Source of the DNA: Lutibacter oceani
GTDB lineage: Bacteria > Bacteroidota > Bacteroidia > Flavobacteriales > Flavobacteriaceae
DNA: 64,000 nucleotides
Direction: 5' to 3'
Assembly (NCBI RefSeq): GCF_003384935.1
Contig: NZ_QTTQ01000010.1
Span: 248,001-312,000 of the forward strand
Made by a program: the position numbers and the translations under genes. A model generated the notes under the pieces. The model made no database searches. It worked only from the letters and a program-made list of their open reading frames with translations, and was not told the origin of the DNA. Below are positions 9,036 to 18,260 of this stretch, piece after piece; position 1 is the stretch's first letter, and each line of letters starts with the position of its first letter.

Positions 9036-9043
9036 CAAAAATA
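9036..9043 (-). promoter_or_regulatory. -7 promoter box for the SPFH gene
   Basis: On the minus strand the sequence is TATTTTTG, a match to the Bacteroidota sigma-A -7 consensus TAnnTTTG, 24 bp before the ATG at 9012. No clear -33 TTTG was seen. Confidence 0.45.
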
Positions 9044-9090
9044 CAAAACAGAATTTAGATAACTCTTAATTATTATATAATGTTTATAAG

Positions 9091-10230
9091 TTATTCTAGT
9101 GGAATAAAAGCGCCATTTATTAATATTTGATTGTCAGATAATATATTTTCTGAATCCAAAATTTCTATCCAATCTTCGGTTTTTTGTCCTATTGAAACTG
9201 CTTTTTTCTCAAATTTATAGAAATCATCATTTTTATCTTTTAAAACAAGTACATAAAAATTACTTTCTTCTTCTAATACTGCATTTAACGGCAACGCATC
9301 TTTTTGAATTGAATTAGTTATTATTTCGGCCTCAACAAACATACCAACAATAAAAGGCTCATGCTCGTTTTCTAAATGTCCGTGAACTCTTACAGTTCTG
9401 TTTTGTTCATCAATAGATTTTCCGATTAAATGCACTTCAGCCTTATATTTTTTTAATGAATTTTCAGGTGTTTGAAAATAAATAACCTGACCTTCTTTTA
9501 CATTTAATACATCTTTTTCAAATACTACCAACTCTAAATGTTTATGCTCATCATCAACTATTTCTAATAGAACATCTGAAGCGCTCATAAATTTACCAAC
9601 GCTAGTGTTTACCTTGGTTATACTTCCAGAAATAGGCGCAAATACAGGAATAACAGATGATATATTACCTAATTTTACATTTGAAGGATCTATATTCATT
9701 AATAACAATTTTTGTTCTAAACCGGTATAAGCTGCTTTTGCACTTTTAAAATCGCTTGTTGCTTTTAAAAAATTCTTTTTAGAACTTATTTGCTCTTCAA
9801 AAAGTGTTTTTTGACGATTGTATTCACTTTCCAAAAAATTCAATTGCTCAAATAATTCTAAATATTGTTGTTGAATTTCAATAAAATCAGGGTTTTCAAT
9901 TGTTACTAATAATTGTCCTTTTTTTACATTATTTCCTACCAACAAATTCGATTTTTTAATAAAACCACCCATAACAGCACTTACACTTGCTTTATTTGCT
10001 GGGGGCACATCTATAAAGCCATTCGTTTTTATAGATTGGTTAAAATTTTGTTTAGATAAAGTTCCCAATTCCATTTTTGAATTTATGAATTGAGCCGTTG
10101 AAACTTCAACTATATTAGCATTTGCCTCTGTGGACATTACTTCTTTATCTGTACTGTTTGAAGAGTTACAAGAAACTAACCAAACTGTAATAATTATTAG
10201 ATTTATGGTAACTAAAATATATTTTTTCAT
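9091..10230 (-). CDS. RND efflux periplasmic adaptor (CzcB/CusB family) lipoprotein
   Basis: 379 residues. A lipoprotein signal ends at WLVSCNSS (Cys21). The layout is that of a membrane fusion protein: a first lipoyl half (VMGGFIKKSNLLVGNNVKKGQLLVTIENPD), an alpha-helical hairpin (about residues 115-175), a second lipoyl half (IPVFAPISGSITKVNTSVGKFM), a beta-barrel domain, and a membrane-proximal domain (GMFVEAEIITNSIQKDALPLNAVLEEE). It links the inner-membrane pump to the outer-membrane channel for export of metal ions. It follows the CzcA-TolC fusion gene by 2 bp, so the two are co-transcribed. The exact metal cannot be told. Confidence 0.9.
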   Translation of the reverse strand: MKKYILVTINLIIITVWLVSCNSSNSTDKEVMSTEANANIVEVSTAQFINSKMELGTLSKQNFNQSIKTNGFIDVPPANKASVSAVMGGFIKKSNLLVGNNVKKGQLLVTIENPDFIEIQQQYLELFEQLNFLESEYNRQKTLFEEQISSKKNFLKATSDFKSAKAAYTGLEQKLLLMNIDPSNVKLGNISSVIPVFAPISGSITKVNTSVGKFMSASDVLLEIVDDEHKHLELVVFEKDVLNVKEGQVIYFQTPENSLKKYKAEVHLIGKSIDEQNRTVRVHGHLENEHEPFIVGMFVEAEIITNSIQKDALPLNAVLEEESNFYVLVLKDKNDDFYKFEKKAVSIGQKTEDWIEILDSENILSDNQILINGAFIPLE

Positions 10231-10232
10231 TT

Positions 10233-13200
10233 CTATAAGTTTAAATAATTTATTTCTAAGGCAATTTGATTGTATACGTTTACTTGATTTAAATAGTCTA
10301 TTTTAATTTGAATTGCTGTTTCGAGACTTTGTATATATTGAAAAAAATTAATTTCTCCGTTTTTGTAACTCGAATTTGCTGTTTTTAATATTTCTGAAGC
10401 TAATTTCTCACCACTTTCAGAATAGTAGTTTAAAAGAAGTTCACTTTTTTTCAGTTCTTCTAATAAAGTTTTATATTTAGTATTTAGCTTTAATGAGGTA
10501 TCAAAAGTTAACTCATTTGCAATATCTTCTTCAATTTTTGAAGCCGAAATTGCTGAAGATTTTCCCATAAAAAATATTGGAATTGCAATTCCTGCCTGAA
10601 AACTATTTACAGTTGTATTTGCAATTTTATCTTTACTATTGAAAAAATTAAATTGTAAATCCGGCAGCAAACTTTGAGATTCAATTCCTTTTTTAGTGCT
10701 TACTAATGCTTTATTTTCAATAAAATATTGCTGTATTAAATGATTCTCAATATCAATAGATTCGACTTTAATTTTTAGTAAATCTGTTTCTGAAACAGTA
10801 ACTTCTTCCTCAGATTGCAATAAAAAATTTAACTTTTCAAGGGCTATTATTTTATCTTTTTTAAGTTGATTCAATTGCATTTCACTTTGTTTAAATTTAG
10901 ATTGTGAAGTAATCATTTCTAAATAATTAGATTCTCCTAATTCAAACTTTCTTTTGGCTGCCTTTGAAAAATTAGTATATAAACTATCTATTTCTCTAAA
11001 ATGTTCTAATTTTTTATTTAAAAAAACAACTTCATAAAACGCTTTTGATACATTTTTAATCAATTCATTTTTTGATATTTCATAATTTAACTCAGCCAAG
11101 GTTTTATTTATTTTGGCAGCCTTTTTTTTCGTTATATAAATTGTAGGAAATGCAATTTTTTGTTCAATTCCAAATGTTTCAAAGGGTTTTCCATTAGTAC
11201 CCAAATTAGTTCTGTCTTTTGTATAATAAAAATTGGTTTTATCAATATCAAAAGCACTACTTATTAATTTAGTACTTTTTTCAACTTTTAACCTATCCAT
11301 TTTTAATTGTTTGTTATTATTTATTGCTGTTAAAATTGCATCCTCCACAGAGATATTTTTCTTTTGAGAAAATCCAATAGTGGGTATAAGTAATAATAAA
11401 ATAACCACTAAAATTTTTGATTTATTTGTTCTTTTCATATTAAACTTATTACTTTCAAAAATTGCATATAAAACTGGTAAAACTACTAAGGTTAATACCG
11501 TTGCAGTAACCAAACCACCAATAACAACTGTTGCTAATGGTCTTTGTACTTCAGCACCGGCATTGGTTGAAATTGCCATAGGTAAAAATCCTAATGCAGC
11601 CGCTGCAGCTGTTAATATTACTGGTCGCAATCTTTCTTTTGTACCTTTTAAAATTCGTTCATTCACATCCTTAATTCCTTGTTCCTTTAAAGATTTTAAA
11701 TGTTCTATTAATACAATTCCATTTAAAACTGCAATACCAAATAAAGCTATAAAACCGACTCCTGCAGAAATACTAAAAGGCAATCCTCTTAAACCTAAAA
11801 ATAATACACCTCCTACTGCTGATAATGGAATTGCTGAAAAAATCATAAATGCGTCTTTTATGGAATTAAATGCAAAATGAAGCATTATAAATATTAATAA
11901 TAAAGCTATTGGAACTGCAATTTTTAAACGTGCTTTTGCACTATTTAAATTTTCAAATTGCCCTCCATAAGACACAGTGTAACCCACTGGTAATTTAACA
12001 GAAGTGTTAATAATTTTTTGCACATCTTGCACAACTGATTCCATATCTCTGTTTCTAACATTTACCCCAATAACTATACGTCTTTTAGTGTCATCTCTCG
12101 ATATTTTAGCAGGACCTTTTGTGTATTCAATTGTTGCCAATTCATGTAATGGAACTTTATATCCCAAAGGAGTATCAACATATAAATTTTTTAGATTTTC
12201 GATATTTTTTCTATAATCAGCATGCAGTCTAACTACCAAATCAAATCTACGTTCACCTTCAAATACATTGCCTAAAGTATTACCGGCAAATGCCATAGAA
12301 ACAATATCATTTAGTGCCTTAATATTTAACCCATAACGAGCAACTTTTTTTCTGTTATAAGTAACTGTCATTTGAGGTAAACCGTCAATTTTTTCAACAA
12401 TAATATCCGAGGCACCTTCAACGTTTGCTATTTTAGCTTTAATTTCATCAGCCTTTTTTGCTAAAACAGATAAGTCATCGCCAAATATTTTAACAGCTAC
12501 ATCAGCCCTAACACCAGTAATTAGCTCATTAAAACGCATTTCAATTGGTTGTGTAAATTCAAAATCTATTCCTGGAATTATGGACAGTTCTTCTTTAAAC
12601 TTATCGGCCAATTCATCTTTTGAATCTGCAGAAACCCATTCTTTTTTAGGCTTTAATTTTATAATTACATCACTTTCTTCCATAGACATTGGATCGGTTG
12701 GTACTTCAGCTGCTCCAATCCGTGAAACAACCTGATCTACCTCCGGAAAGTTCTCTAACAAAATTTGTTCAATTTGTGTTGTAATTTCTACCGTTTTAGA
12801 AAGTGAAGTTCCTGTTTTTAATACGGGTTGAATTACAAAATCACCCTCATCTAAAGTTGGAATAAATTCCCCTCCCATTTTACTGAAAATTAAACTTGTA
12901 ATAACTAATAAACCTAAGGATGCAATAATTACTATTTTTTTATGAAATAAAGCCCATTTAATTACAGGTTCATAAAGTATATAAAAGAATGACATTAAGC
13001 GCTTTGACACGTTATTTTTTGTAACTTTTTCAGGTTTTAAAAATATTGAAGAAATTACTGGAACATAGGTAAAACATAAAAACATTGCCCCAATTAATGC
13101 AAAACTAAAAGCCATAGCCATTGGTTTAAACATTTTTCCTTCAACGCCACTTAAGGATAAAATTGGAATGAAAACAATTAAGATTATAAGTTGTCCAAAA

Positions 13201-14561
13201 ATAGCAGAAGTCATCATCTTTGAACTACTATCATAAGTAATTTCATCAATATGTTGCTGCCTTTCACTGCTAGAAAAAGTAATTAATTCGCTTCTTTTAG
13301 CTGTAATTTTAAAGGCAATAAATTCAACAATAATTACGGCTCCATCTATAATAATACCAAAATCAATGGCACCTAAACTCATTAAATTTGCATCAATTCC
13401 AAAAATATACATCATTGATAATGTAAATAATAAGGATAGCGGAATTACAGATGCAACAACCAAACCAGATCTAAAACTTCCTAATAATAAAATAACAACA
13501 AAAATTACAATAATAATTCCTAGTATTAAATTTTCCGCTACTGTAAAAGTAGTTTTTCCAATAAGTTCACTACGTTCTAAAAAGCCATTTATAAAAACAC
13601 CTTCTGGTAATGTTTTTTGAATTTCGGCAACACGTTGTTTTACAGCTTCAATAACTTTATTTGAGTCACCATCTTTTAGCATCATTACTTGCCCAAGCAC
13701 CTTCTCTCCTTCTCCATTACCAGTAATAGCACCAAAACGTGTAGCAAATCCATAATTTACTTCTGCAACGTGCTTTATTAAAACTGGAACTCCTTCAACA
13801 TTTTTTATAACAATGTTTTTAATATCATCCAACGATTTTATTAATCCTTCTCCTCTAACAAAATAACTTTCATTTGTTTTTTCAATATATCCACCTCCTG
13901 CAACGCTATTATTCATTTCAATAGCATCTAATATTTGTGCAGATGTAATATTCATAGATTTTAACTTCTCGGGATTTAAAGCAACTTCATATTGTTTTAA
14001 AAATCCACCCCAAGTATTTACTTCTACAACACCCGGAATACCAGATAATTGACGCTTTACCACCCAATCTTGAATGGTGCGCAATTCCATAGGTGAGTAA
14101 CGATTTTTATATCCAGGTTTTGTATCTAAAATATACTGATATATTTCTCCTAAACCGGTTGTTATTGGTCCCATTTCTGGTGTTCCAAATCCTTCTGGAA
14201 TTTTTTCAGATGCAGTTTTTATCTTTTCAGCAATTAGCTGTCTTGGTAAATAGGTGTCCATTGCATCATCAAAAACAATAGTAACAACTGATAAACCAAA
14301 TTTTGAAACGGATCTAATTTCTTGAACACCTGGCAAATTAGCCATTTCTAATTCTACAGGATAAGTTATAAATTGCTCTACATCTTGAGTAGATAAATTT
14401 CTTGAAGTTGTAATAACTTGAACCTGATTATTTGTAATATCGGGCACTGCCCCAATTGGAATTTGAGTTAATGAAAATAATCCAAAACCCACTATTGCAG
14501 CAGTTATTAAAAGTATAATAAGTTTATTATCAATACTTAACTTAATAATTTTTTGTAACAT
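10233..14561 (-). CDS. CzcA/CusA heavy-metal RND pump fused to a TolC-type outer-membrane channel
   Basis: 1442 residues. Residues 1-1041 are a full heavy-metal RND permease: N-terminal helix, two large periplasmic loops, 12 helices, and the proton-relay motif DFGIIIDGAVIIVE with Asp400, Asp406 and Glu413, the HME-RND pattern. At residue 1042 (codon at 11436-11438) a new signal-peptide-like segment starts, MKRTNKSKILVVILLLL ending in GFSQ. About 380 residues of TolC-like outer-membrane factor follow, with two long helical halves (for example EHFREIDSLYTNFSKAAKRKFELGESNYLE and SSYKNGEINFFQYIQSLETA). The pump, channel and adaptor thus sit in two genes. Such fusions occur in Bacteroidota; the internal signal peptide suggests that the channel is cleaved off (inference). 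Confidence 0.92.
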   Translation of the reverse strand: MLQKIIKLSIDNKLIILLITAAIVGFGLFSLTQIPIGAVPDITNNQVQVITTSRNLSTQDVEQFITYPVELEMANLPGVQEIRSVSKFGLSVVTIVFDDAMDTYLPRQLIAEKIKTASEKIPEGFGTPEMGPITTGLGEIYQYILDTKPGYKNRYSPMELRTIQDWVVKRQLSGIPGVVEVNTWGGFLKQYEVALNPEKLKSMNITSAQILDAIEMNNSVAGGGYIEKTNESYFVRGEGLIKSLDDIKNIVIKNVEGVPVLIKHVAEVNYGFATRFGAITGNGEGEKVLGQVMMLKDGDSNKVIEAVKQRVAEIQKTLPEGVFINGFLERSELIGKTTFTVAENLILGIIIVIFVVILLLGSFRSGLVVASVIPLSLLFTLSMMYIFGIDANLMSLGAIDFGIIIDGAVIIVEFIAFKITAKRSELITFSSSERQQHIDEITYDSSSKMMTSAIFGQLIILIVFIPILSLSGVEGKMFKPMAMAFSFALIGAMFLCFTYVPVISSIFLKPEKVTKNNVSKRLMSFFYILYEPVIKWALFHKKIVIIASLGLLVITSLIFSKMGGEFIPTLDEGDFVIQPVLKTGTSLSKTVEITTQIEQILLENFPEVDQVVSRIGAAEVPTDPMSMEESDVIIKLKPKKEWVSADSKDELADKFKEELSIIPGIDFEFTQPIEMRFNELITGVRADVAVKIFGDDLSVLAKKADEIKAKIANVEGASDIIVEKIDGLPQMTVTYNRKKVARYGLNIKALNDIVSMAFAGNTLGNVFEGERRFDLVVRLHADYRKNIENLKNLYVDTPLGYKVPLHELATIEYTKGPAKISRDDTKRRIVIGVNVRNRDMESVVQDVQKIINTSVKLPVGYTVSYGGQFENLNSAKARLKIAVPIALLLIFIMLHFAFNSIKDAFMIFSAIPLSAVGGVLFLGLRGLPFSISAGVGFIALFGIAVLNGIVLIEHLKSLKEQGIKDVNERILKGTKERLRPVILTAAAAALGFLPMAISTNAGAEVQRPLATVVIGGLVTATVLTLVVLPVLYAIFESNKFNMKRTNKSKILVVILLLLIPTIGFSQKKNISVEDAILTAINNNKQLKMDRLKVEKSTKLISSAFDIDKTNFYYTKDRTNLGTNGKPFETFGIEQKIAFPTIYITKKKAAKINKTLAELNYEISKNELIKNVSKAFYEVVFLNKKLEHFREIDSLYTNFSKAAKRKFELGESNYLEMITSQSKFKQSEMQLNQLKKDKIIALEKLNFLLQSEEEVTVSETDLLKIKVESIDIENHLIQQYFIENKALVSTKKGIESQSLLPDLQFNFFNSKDKIANTTVNSFQAGIAIPIFFMGKSSAISASKIEEDIANELTFDTSLKLNTKYKTLLEELKKSELLLNYYSESGEKLASEILKTANSSYKNGEINFFQYIQSLETAIQIKIDYLNQVNVYNQIALEINYLNL

Positions 14562-14632
14562 AATTTAATTAATTAGTAATGTATATTATTAAAAATCAAT
14601 TTATTGATTTTTAAAGTTATTCATAAAAAAAT

Positions 14633-15022
14633 TTAACTATGTAACCTTTGTGGTGGTTGAAAAATATTAGATAAAATAAAATTTGTTGAAGTTTCTTTGT
14701 AACTAAAAATATCTTTTTTAGAAACTAACTCATTATTTTTTACATATATATTATTAGAACACAATATTAATGTAAGCTGAAAATGAGAATCTAAATGTTG
14801 ATGTTTAAAAGGTAATCTCTTGTGTTCATTATGGTCTTTCTCATGAGAATTAGCTTTATCCCCATAATGCATTGTTAGAAAATCGCTAATACTATCACCT
14901 TTTTCATAATGACATACAAAATGATTAATAAGAGTAGGTAACTTATTAATGTCTAATAATTCAAAGTTAAAACTTTGAATTAAAATAGTAAATGACAATA
15001 ATATAGCTGCAATTTTATTCAT
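14633..15022 (-). CDS. Small His-rich exported protein upstream of the metal pump
   Basis: 129 residues from the ATG at 15022; a longer reading would need a TTG at 15031. A hydrophobic N-terminal stretch (MNKIAAILLSFTILIQSF) looks like a signal peptide. The middle is charged and His-rich (HEKDHNEHKRLPFKHQHLDSH), a likely divalent-metal-binding stretch. The C-terminus ends IFQPPQRLHS. It lies 71 bp upstream of the CzcA-TolC gene on the same strand, so a role as a metal-binding accessory or sensor for that pump is a fair inference. I do not recognise a named family. Confidence 0.6.
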   Translation of the reverse strand: MNKIAAILLSFTILIQSFNFELLDINKLPTLINHFVCHYEKGDSISDFLTMHYGDKANSHEKDHNEHKRLPFKHQHLDSHFQLTLILCSNNIYVKNNELVSKKDIFSYKETSTNFILSNIFQPPQRLHS

Positions 15023-15129
15023 TAAATGCAATAATACAATTTTTGAAAAAAATGAAATGTTAATTTTATTAAAAAAACAAATTTTTTAACTATAGTGAAA
15101 TAATTAAAATTTATAGTATTAATATAAAA

Positions 15130-17164
15130 TTATATTTTACCAAAATATTTTCTTAAAAACCACTCTATACTTAGTGAAAGTATTATGAAACCTAACAACC
15201 ATTTCCAGTTTATTAAAGGAGTTTCAATAATATTTAATTTTAGGGTGCTTTTAAATCTAGTATCATTTTTTAAACTCGCTATTAACTGATCACTTTGGTT
15301 ATTGTAAAAAATTTCACCTTCCGTTTTTAAAGTCAGATTTTTTAAATGTGAATTATTCCCTTTAGTAAATTGTTGTTCAACCTCAAATGGTAATATTTTA
15401 AAACTTCCTGAAACTCTTGGTTTTTGATTTTCAACCGTAACCAAGTACGAAAATTCTCCTGAGGGAATATTTGAAAGTACAGCATTAAACTTATTATTTA
15501 AAACTGCAAATGGAATCTTTTTTATATAATTACTTTCTTTATTTGTAATTGTAATCCAGAGTTTTGCCCTGTCATCAAAATTATAATTCTCGTCTAAATA
15601 ACTTGCAGTAACCTCAATTGTTTCATTGGTATAATACAAATTATTAATAGTTACATTTAACCTGTTATTTTTTAAATCTGAAGATAAATATTGTATTAAA
15701 TTTGAAATAAATCCATCAAATAACTCAAAAGATTTATTCTCTGAAAAACTATTCATTCTCCACCTCCAGCTATTTTCTCCAAATAAAATAGCAGCTTTTT
15801 GAGTGTTTTTATGAAATGTTGCCAACATTGGTTTTTCAGTTTCAAAAGAACCTATTTTTTGAAATAACAATGTATTAATTGGAACTGAAAAAGTAACGTT
15901 TCCAAATATATCTTCAATTGGTGCAAAACTTGAAAACCCAATATTATTACTAACAAAACTTTCATAAGTTGAATTAAAAATTGGTTGATATTCTTCTGTT
16001 TGACTTAATACATTTTTTTTGAAATAGGTTTGAAGTTTATTTAAGAATTCCCAATCTGTACTCAACCCTGAAATAATTAAATAATTTGTTTTTTTATTTG
16101 TAATTTGTTTAAATACATTTTCAAATAAATTTGTTGGCTGATACAATATAACCAACTGATAATCTGAAACATTACCCTTAAATTTATTTACATCAAATAT
16201 AGTAACAGAACGCTGCTTATTACTTTCAATTGATTTTTTTAACATCCCTAAATCTGGATGAATTATTGAGGTTAAAATTAGAATTTTTGAATCTTCACCA
16301 ATAACATTAATACTAAAATTTTTAGTATTATTTAATATATTTTGCTCATTTTCTAACGTCTCAATTGTAGCAGTATAATAGTGTGTTCCTGCTGAAGATG
16401 CCGTTAAATAAAAAGATTCAATTTTTACATTATCATTTGTTGAAAAATTTAATGTTTTTGAATAAACTTTTGTTCCTTGATCAAAAATATTCAGTTTTTT
16501 TGAAACATTTTTATTTCCATAATAATTAACAAATAATTCTACTGGCAGTTTGTTGTTTATATATGTATATTTATTAACGTTTAATTTACTTATAGAAATA
16601 TCTTCAAAAATTGTTGTGTCTCCAACCATATAGGAAAACACGGGACTTTTATAATTTATAAACTCAACACCAGTTCCTTTAGTTTGGTTTCCATCTGAAA
16701 CTAAAATAGTAGGATTTATACCATCTTTATACATCTTTGAAAACTCCAAAAAAGGTATAGACAAATCGGTTTGGCTTTCATTAAAACTTAAAGAATCTAA
16801 AACCTGTAAACCATTTCCGAATTTAAAATAGTCAATGGAATATTTATTATTTAATACATTGTCATTTTTTAACTTTTTAATTAAATTTTCAATGTTTTTA
16901 TCTTGTAAATTATAATGTATCGATTTAGAATTGTCAACAGCAATAAGTAAATTAGGTTTTACTATTTCAATATTATTTTTTTTAATAGAAGGATTAATTA
17001 TTAGTAATAACAACGTAAATACACTTAAAAATCTTAAAAAAGAAAGCCAATAATTTAATTGGCTTTTTTCTTTATTTTTAAAAATGTACTGAAAAACAGC
17101 GATTGTTAATGCTGAAAATACAGCCAAAATTATATATAACAATGTTTCTGTTTCCAAATTAAAC
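15130..17164 (-). CDS. vWA-domain membrane protein of unknown function
   Basis: About 678 residues. Two N-terminal helices (about 9-30 and 40-60) are followed by a von Willebrand A-like domain with MIDAS Asp78-x-Ser80-x-Ser82 (LIAVDNSKS). A long periplasmic part follows with a GATase/DUF-like segment (LILTSIIHPDLG, LFGENSWRWRMNSF) and beta-sandwich-like repeats. A single C-terminal helix and short basic tail close the protein (WKWLLGFIILSLSIEWFLRKYFGKI). No ATG lies near the expected start; TTG at 17166-17164 reads MFNLETETLLY and fits the membrane helix. It begins 4 bp after the fabG stop, so it is probably translationally coupled. Related flavobacterial proteins are uncharacterised. Confidence 0.75.
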
Positions 17165-17170
17165 AATTTA

Positions 17171-17917
17171 TTAGGTTAGCATACCACCATCAACACTAAG
17201 TGTTTGTCCTGTAATATACGAACTCATATCAGACGCTAAAAATACACACGCATTTGCTATATCTTCAGGAGTTCCTCCTCTTTTTAAAGGAATTGAATTA
17301 CGCCATTCTTTCACAGTTTCTTCCGGTAAACTTTCTGTCATTTCAGTTTCAATAAAACCTGGGGCAATTACATTACATCTAATATTTCTTGATCCTAATT
17401 CTAAGGCAACCGATTTTGAAAATCCTAAAATTCCTGCTTTTGAAGCAGCATAATTAGTTTGACCTGCATTTCCTTTTAAACCAACAACCGAACTCATATT
17501 AATTATTGACCCTGCACGTTGTTTCATCATAGGTCTAATAACCGCTTTGGTTAAGTTGAAAACGGATTTTAAATTTACTTCAATAACTTTATCAAAATCA
17601 TCTTCAGAAATACGCATTAATAAATTGTCTTTAGTAATACCGGCATTATTAATTAATATATCAATACTGCCAAATTCTTTTAAAACATCTGCAGCAAGTT
17701 CTTGTGCGGCTTCATAATTTGCAGCATTAGATTGATATCCTTTTGCTTTTACTCCGTATTCTTGCAATTCCTTTTCAAGTTCAATCGCTGCTTCTACAGA
17801 AGAACTGTATGTAAAAGCCACATTTGCACCTTGTTTTGCAAAAACTTGAGCAATTCCTTTTCCTATACCTCTAGTGGCGCCTGTAATTAATGCAGTTTTA
17901 TTTTCTAAAAGTTTCAT
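17171..17917 (-). CDS. fabG: 3-oxoacyl-ACP reductase FabG
   Basis: 248 residues, the normal length for FabG. A classical short-chain dehydrogenase: NADP-binding TGATRGIG (residues 12-19), NNAG (90-93), catalytic Ser143 (MSSVVGLKGNAGQ), Tyr156 and Lys160 (NYAASKAG), then VAPGFIETEMTESLPEE and the C-terminal YITGQTLSVDGGM found in true FabG. It reduces 3-oxoacyl-ACP to 3-hydroxyacyl-ACP in fatty acid elongation in the cytoplasm. It is followed 4 bp later by the vWA membrane protein gene, an odd partner. The start is the ATG at 17917. Confidence 0.95.
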   Translation of the reverse strand: MKLLENKTALITGATRGIGKGIAQVFAKQGANVAFTYSSSVEAAIELEKELQEYGVKAKGYQSNAANYEAAQELAADVLKEFGSIDILINNAGITKDNLLMRISEDDFDKVIEVNLKSVFNLTKAVIRPMMKQRAGSIINMSSVVGLKGNAGQTNYAASKAGILGFSKSVALELGSRNIRCNVIAPGFIETEMTESLPEETVKEWRNSIPLKRGGTPEDIANACVFLASDMSSYITGQTLSVDGGMLT

Positions 17918-18186
17918 CTTTTTTAAATTTTAGTTTTCAAAATTATAATAAATCAAATATACACATTTGATATAAAAAAAGCCTCCTTAAAAGAAGCTTT
18001 CTAGTTTGTTTATGAATTTTAAATGAATAGTTTTTTTCACGATACCATTTTTAAATAAAACACTCTAAACGGTGTGTTATTAAAATAAAGCAGTTTAAAA
18101 GTATAAATTTTACGTTGTTGGTTTTAACAAAATTTATCTAATAAGATTTGATTTTTTTTCAAGAAAAGCATTGTTATTTTAATAAA
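17918..18186. other. Divergent fabG / TonB-receptor spacer with a terminator-like hairpin
   Basis: The spacer is about 340 bp between the two starts and carries no credible ORF. At 17978-18000 an imperfect hairpin (AGCCTCCTT / AAGAAGCT) is followed, on the minus strand, by a run of T. That looks like a terminator or attenuator pointing toward fabG, with no gene upstream of it on that strand. The rest is AT-rich. The palindrome at 18187 is listed separately. Confidence 0.35.
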
Positions 18187-18204
18187 TGTGTAACATGTTA
18201 CACA
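18187..18204. promoter_or_regulatory. Perfect 18-bp palindrome, candidate operator of the TonB receptor
   Basis: TGTGTAACA followed directly by TGTTACACA, a perfect palindrome 57 bp before the ATG at 18261. A TTATTTTG sequence at 18214-18221 could be a weak -7 box just downstream, placing the palindrome in the promoter. The half-site GTGTAACA recurs upstream of the FadL porin. No regulator gene is in the window. Confidence 0.6.
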
Positions 18205-18260
18205 AATAACAAGTTATTTTGTTTAATTTAAACGAATTAATTAACAAAAAACTACACTAC

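Noticed and set aside
11380..11880. 166-codon plus-strand reading frame inside the CzcA-TolC gene
   Set aside because: It lies fully opposite a strongly conserved gene and has no recognisable domains; it is a reverse-strand shadow.
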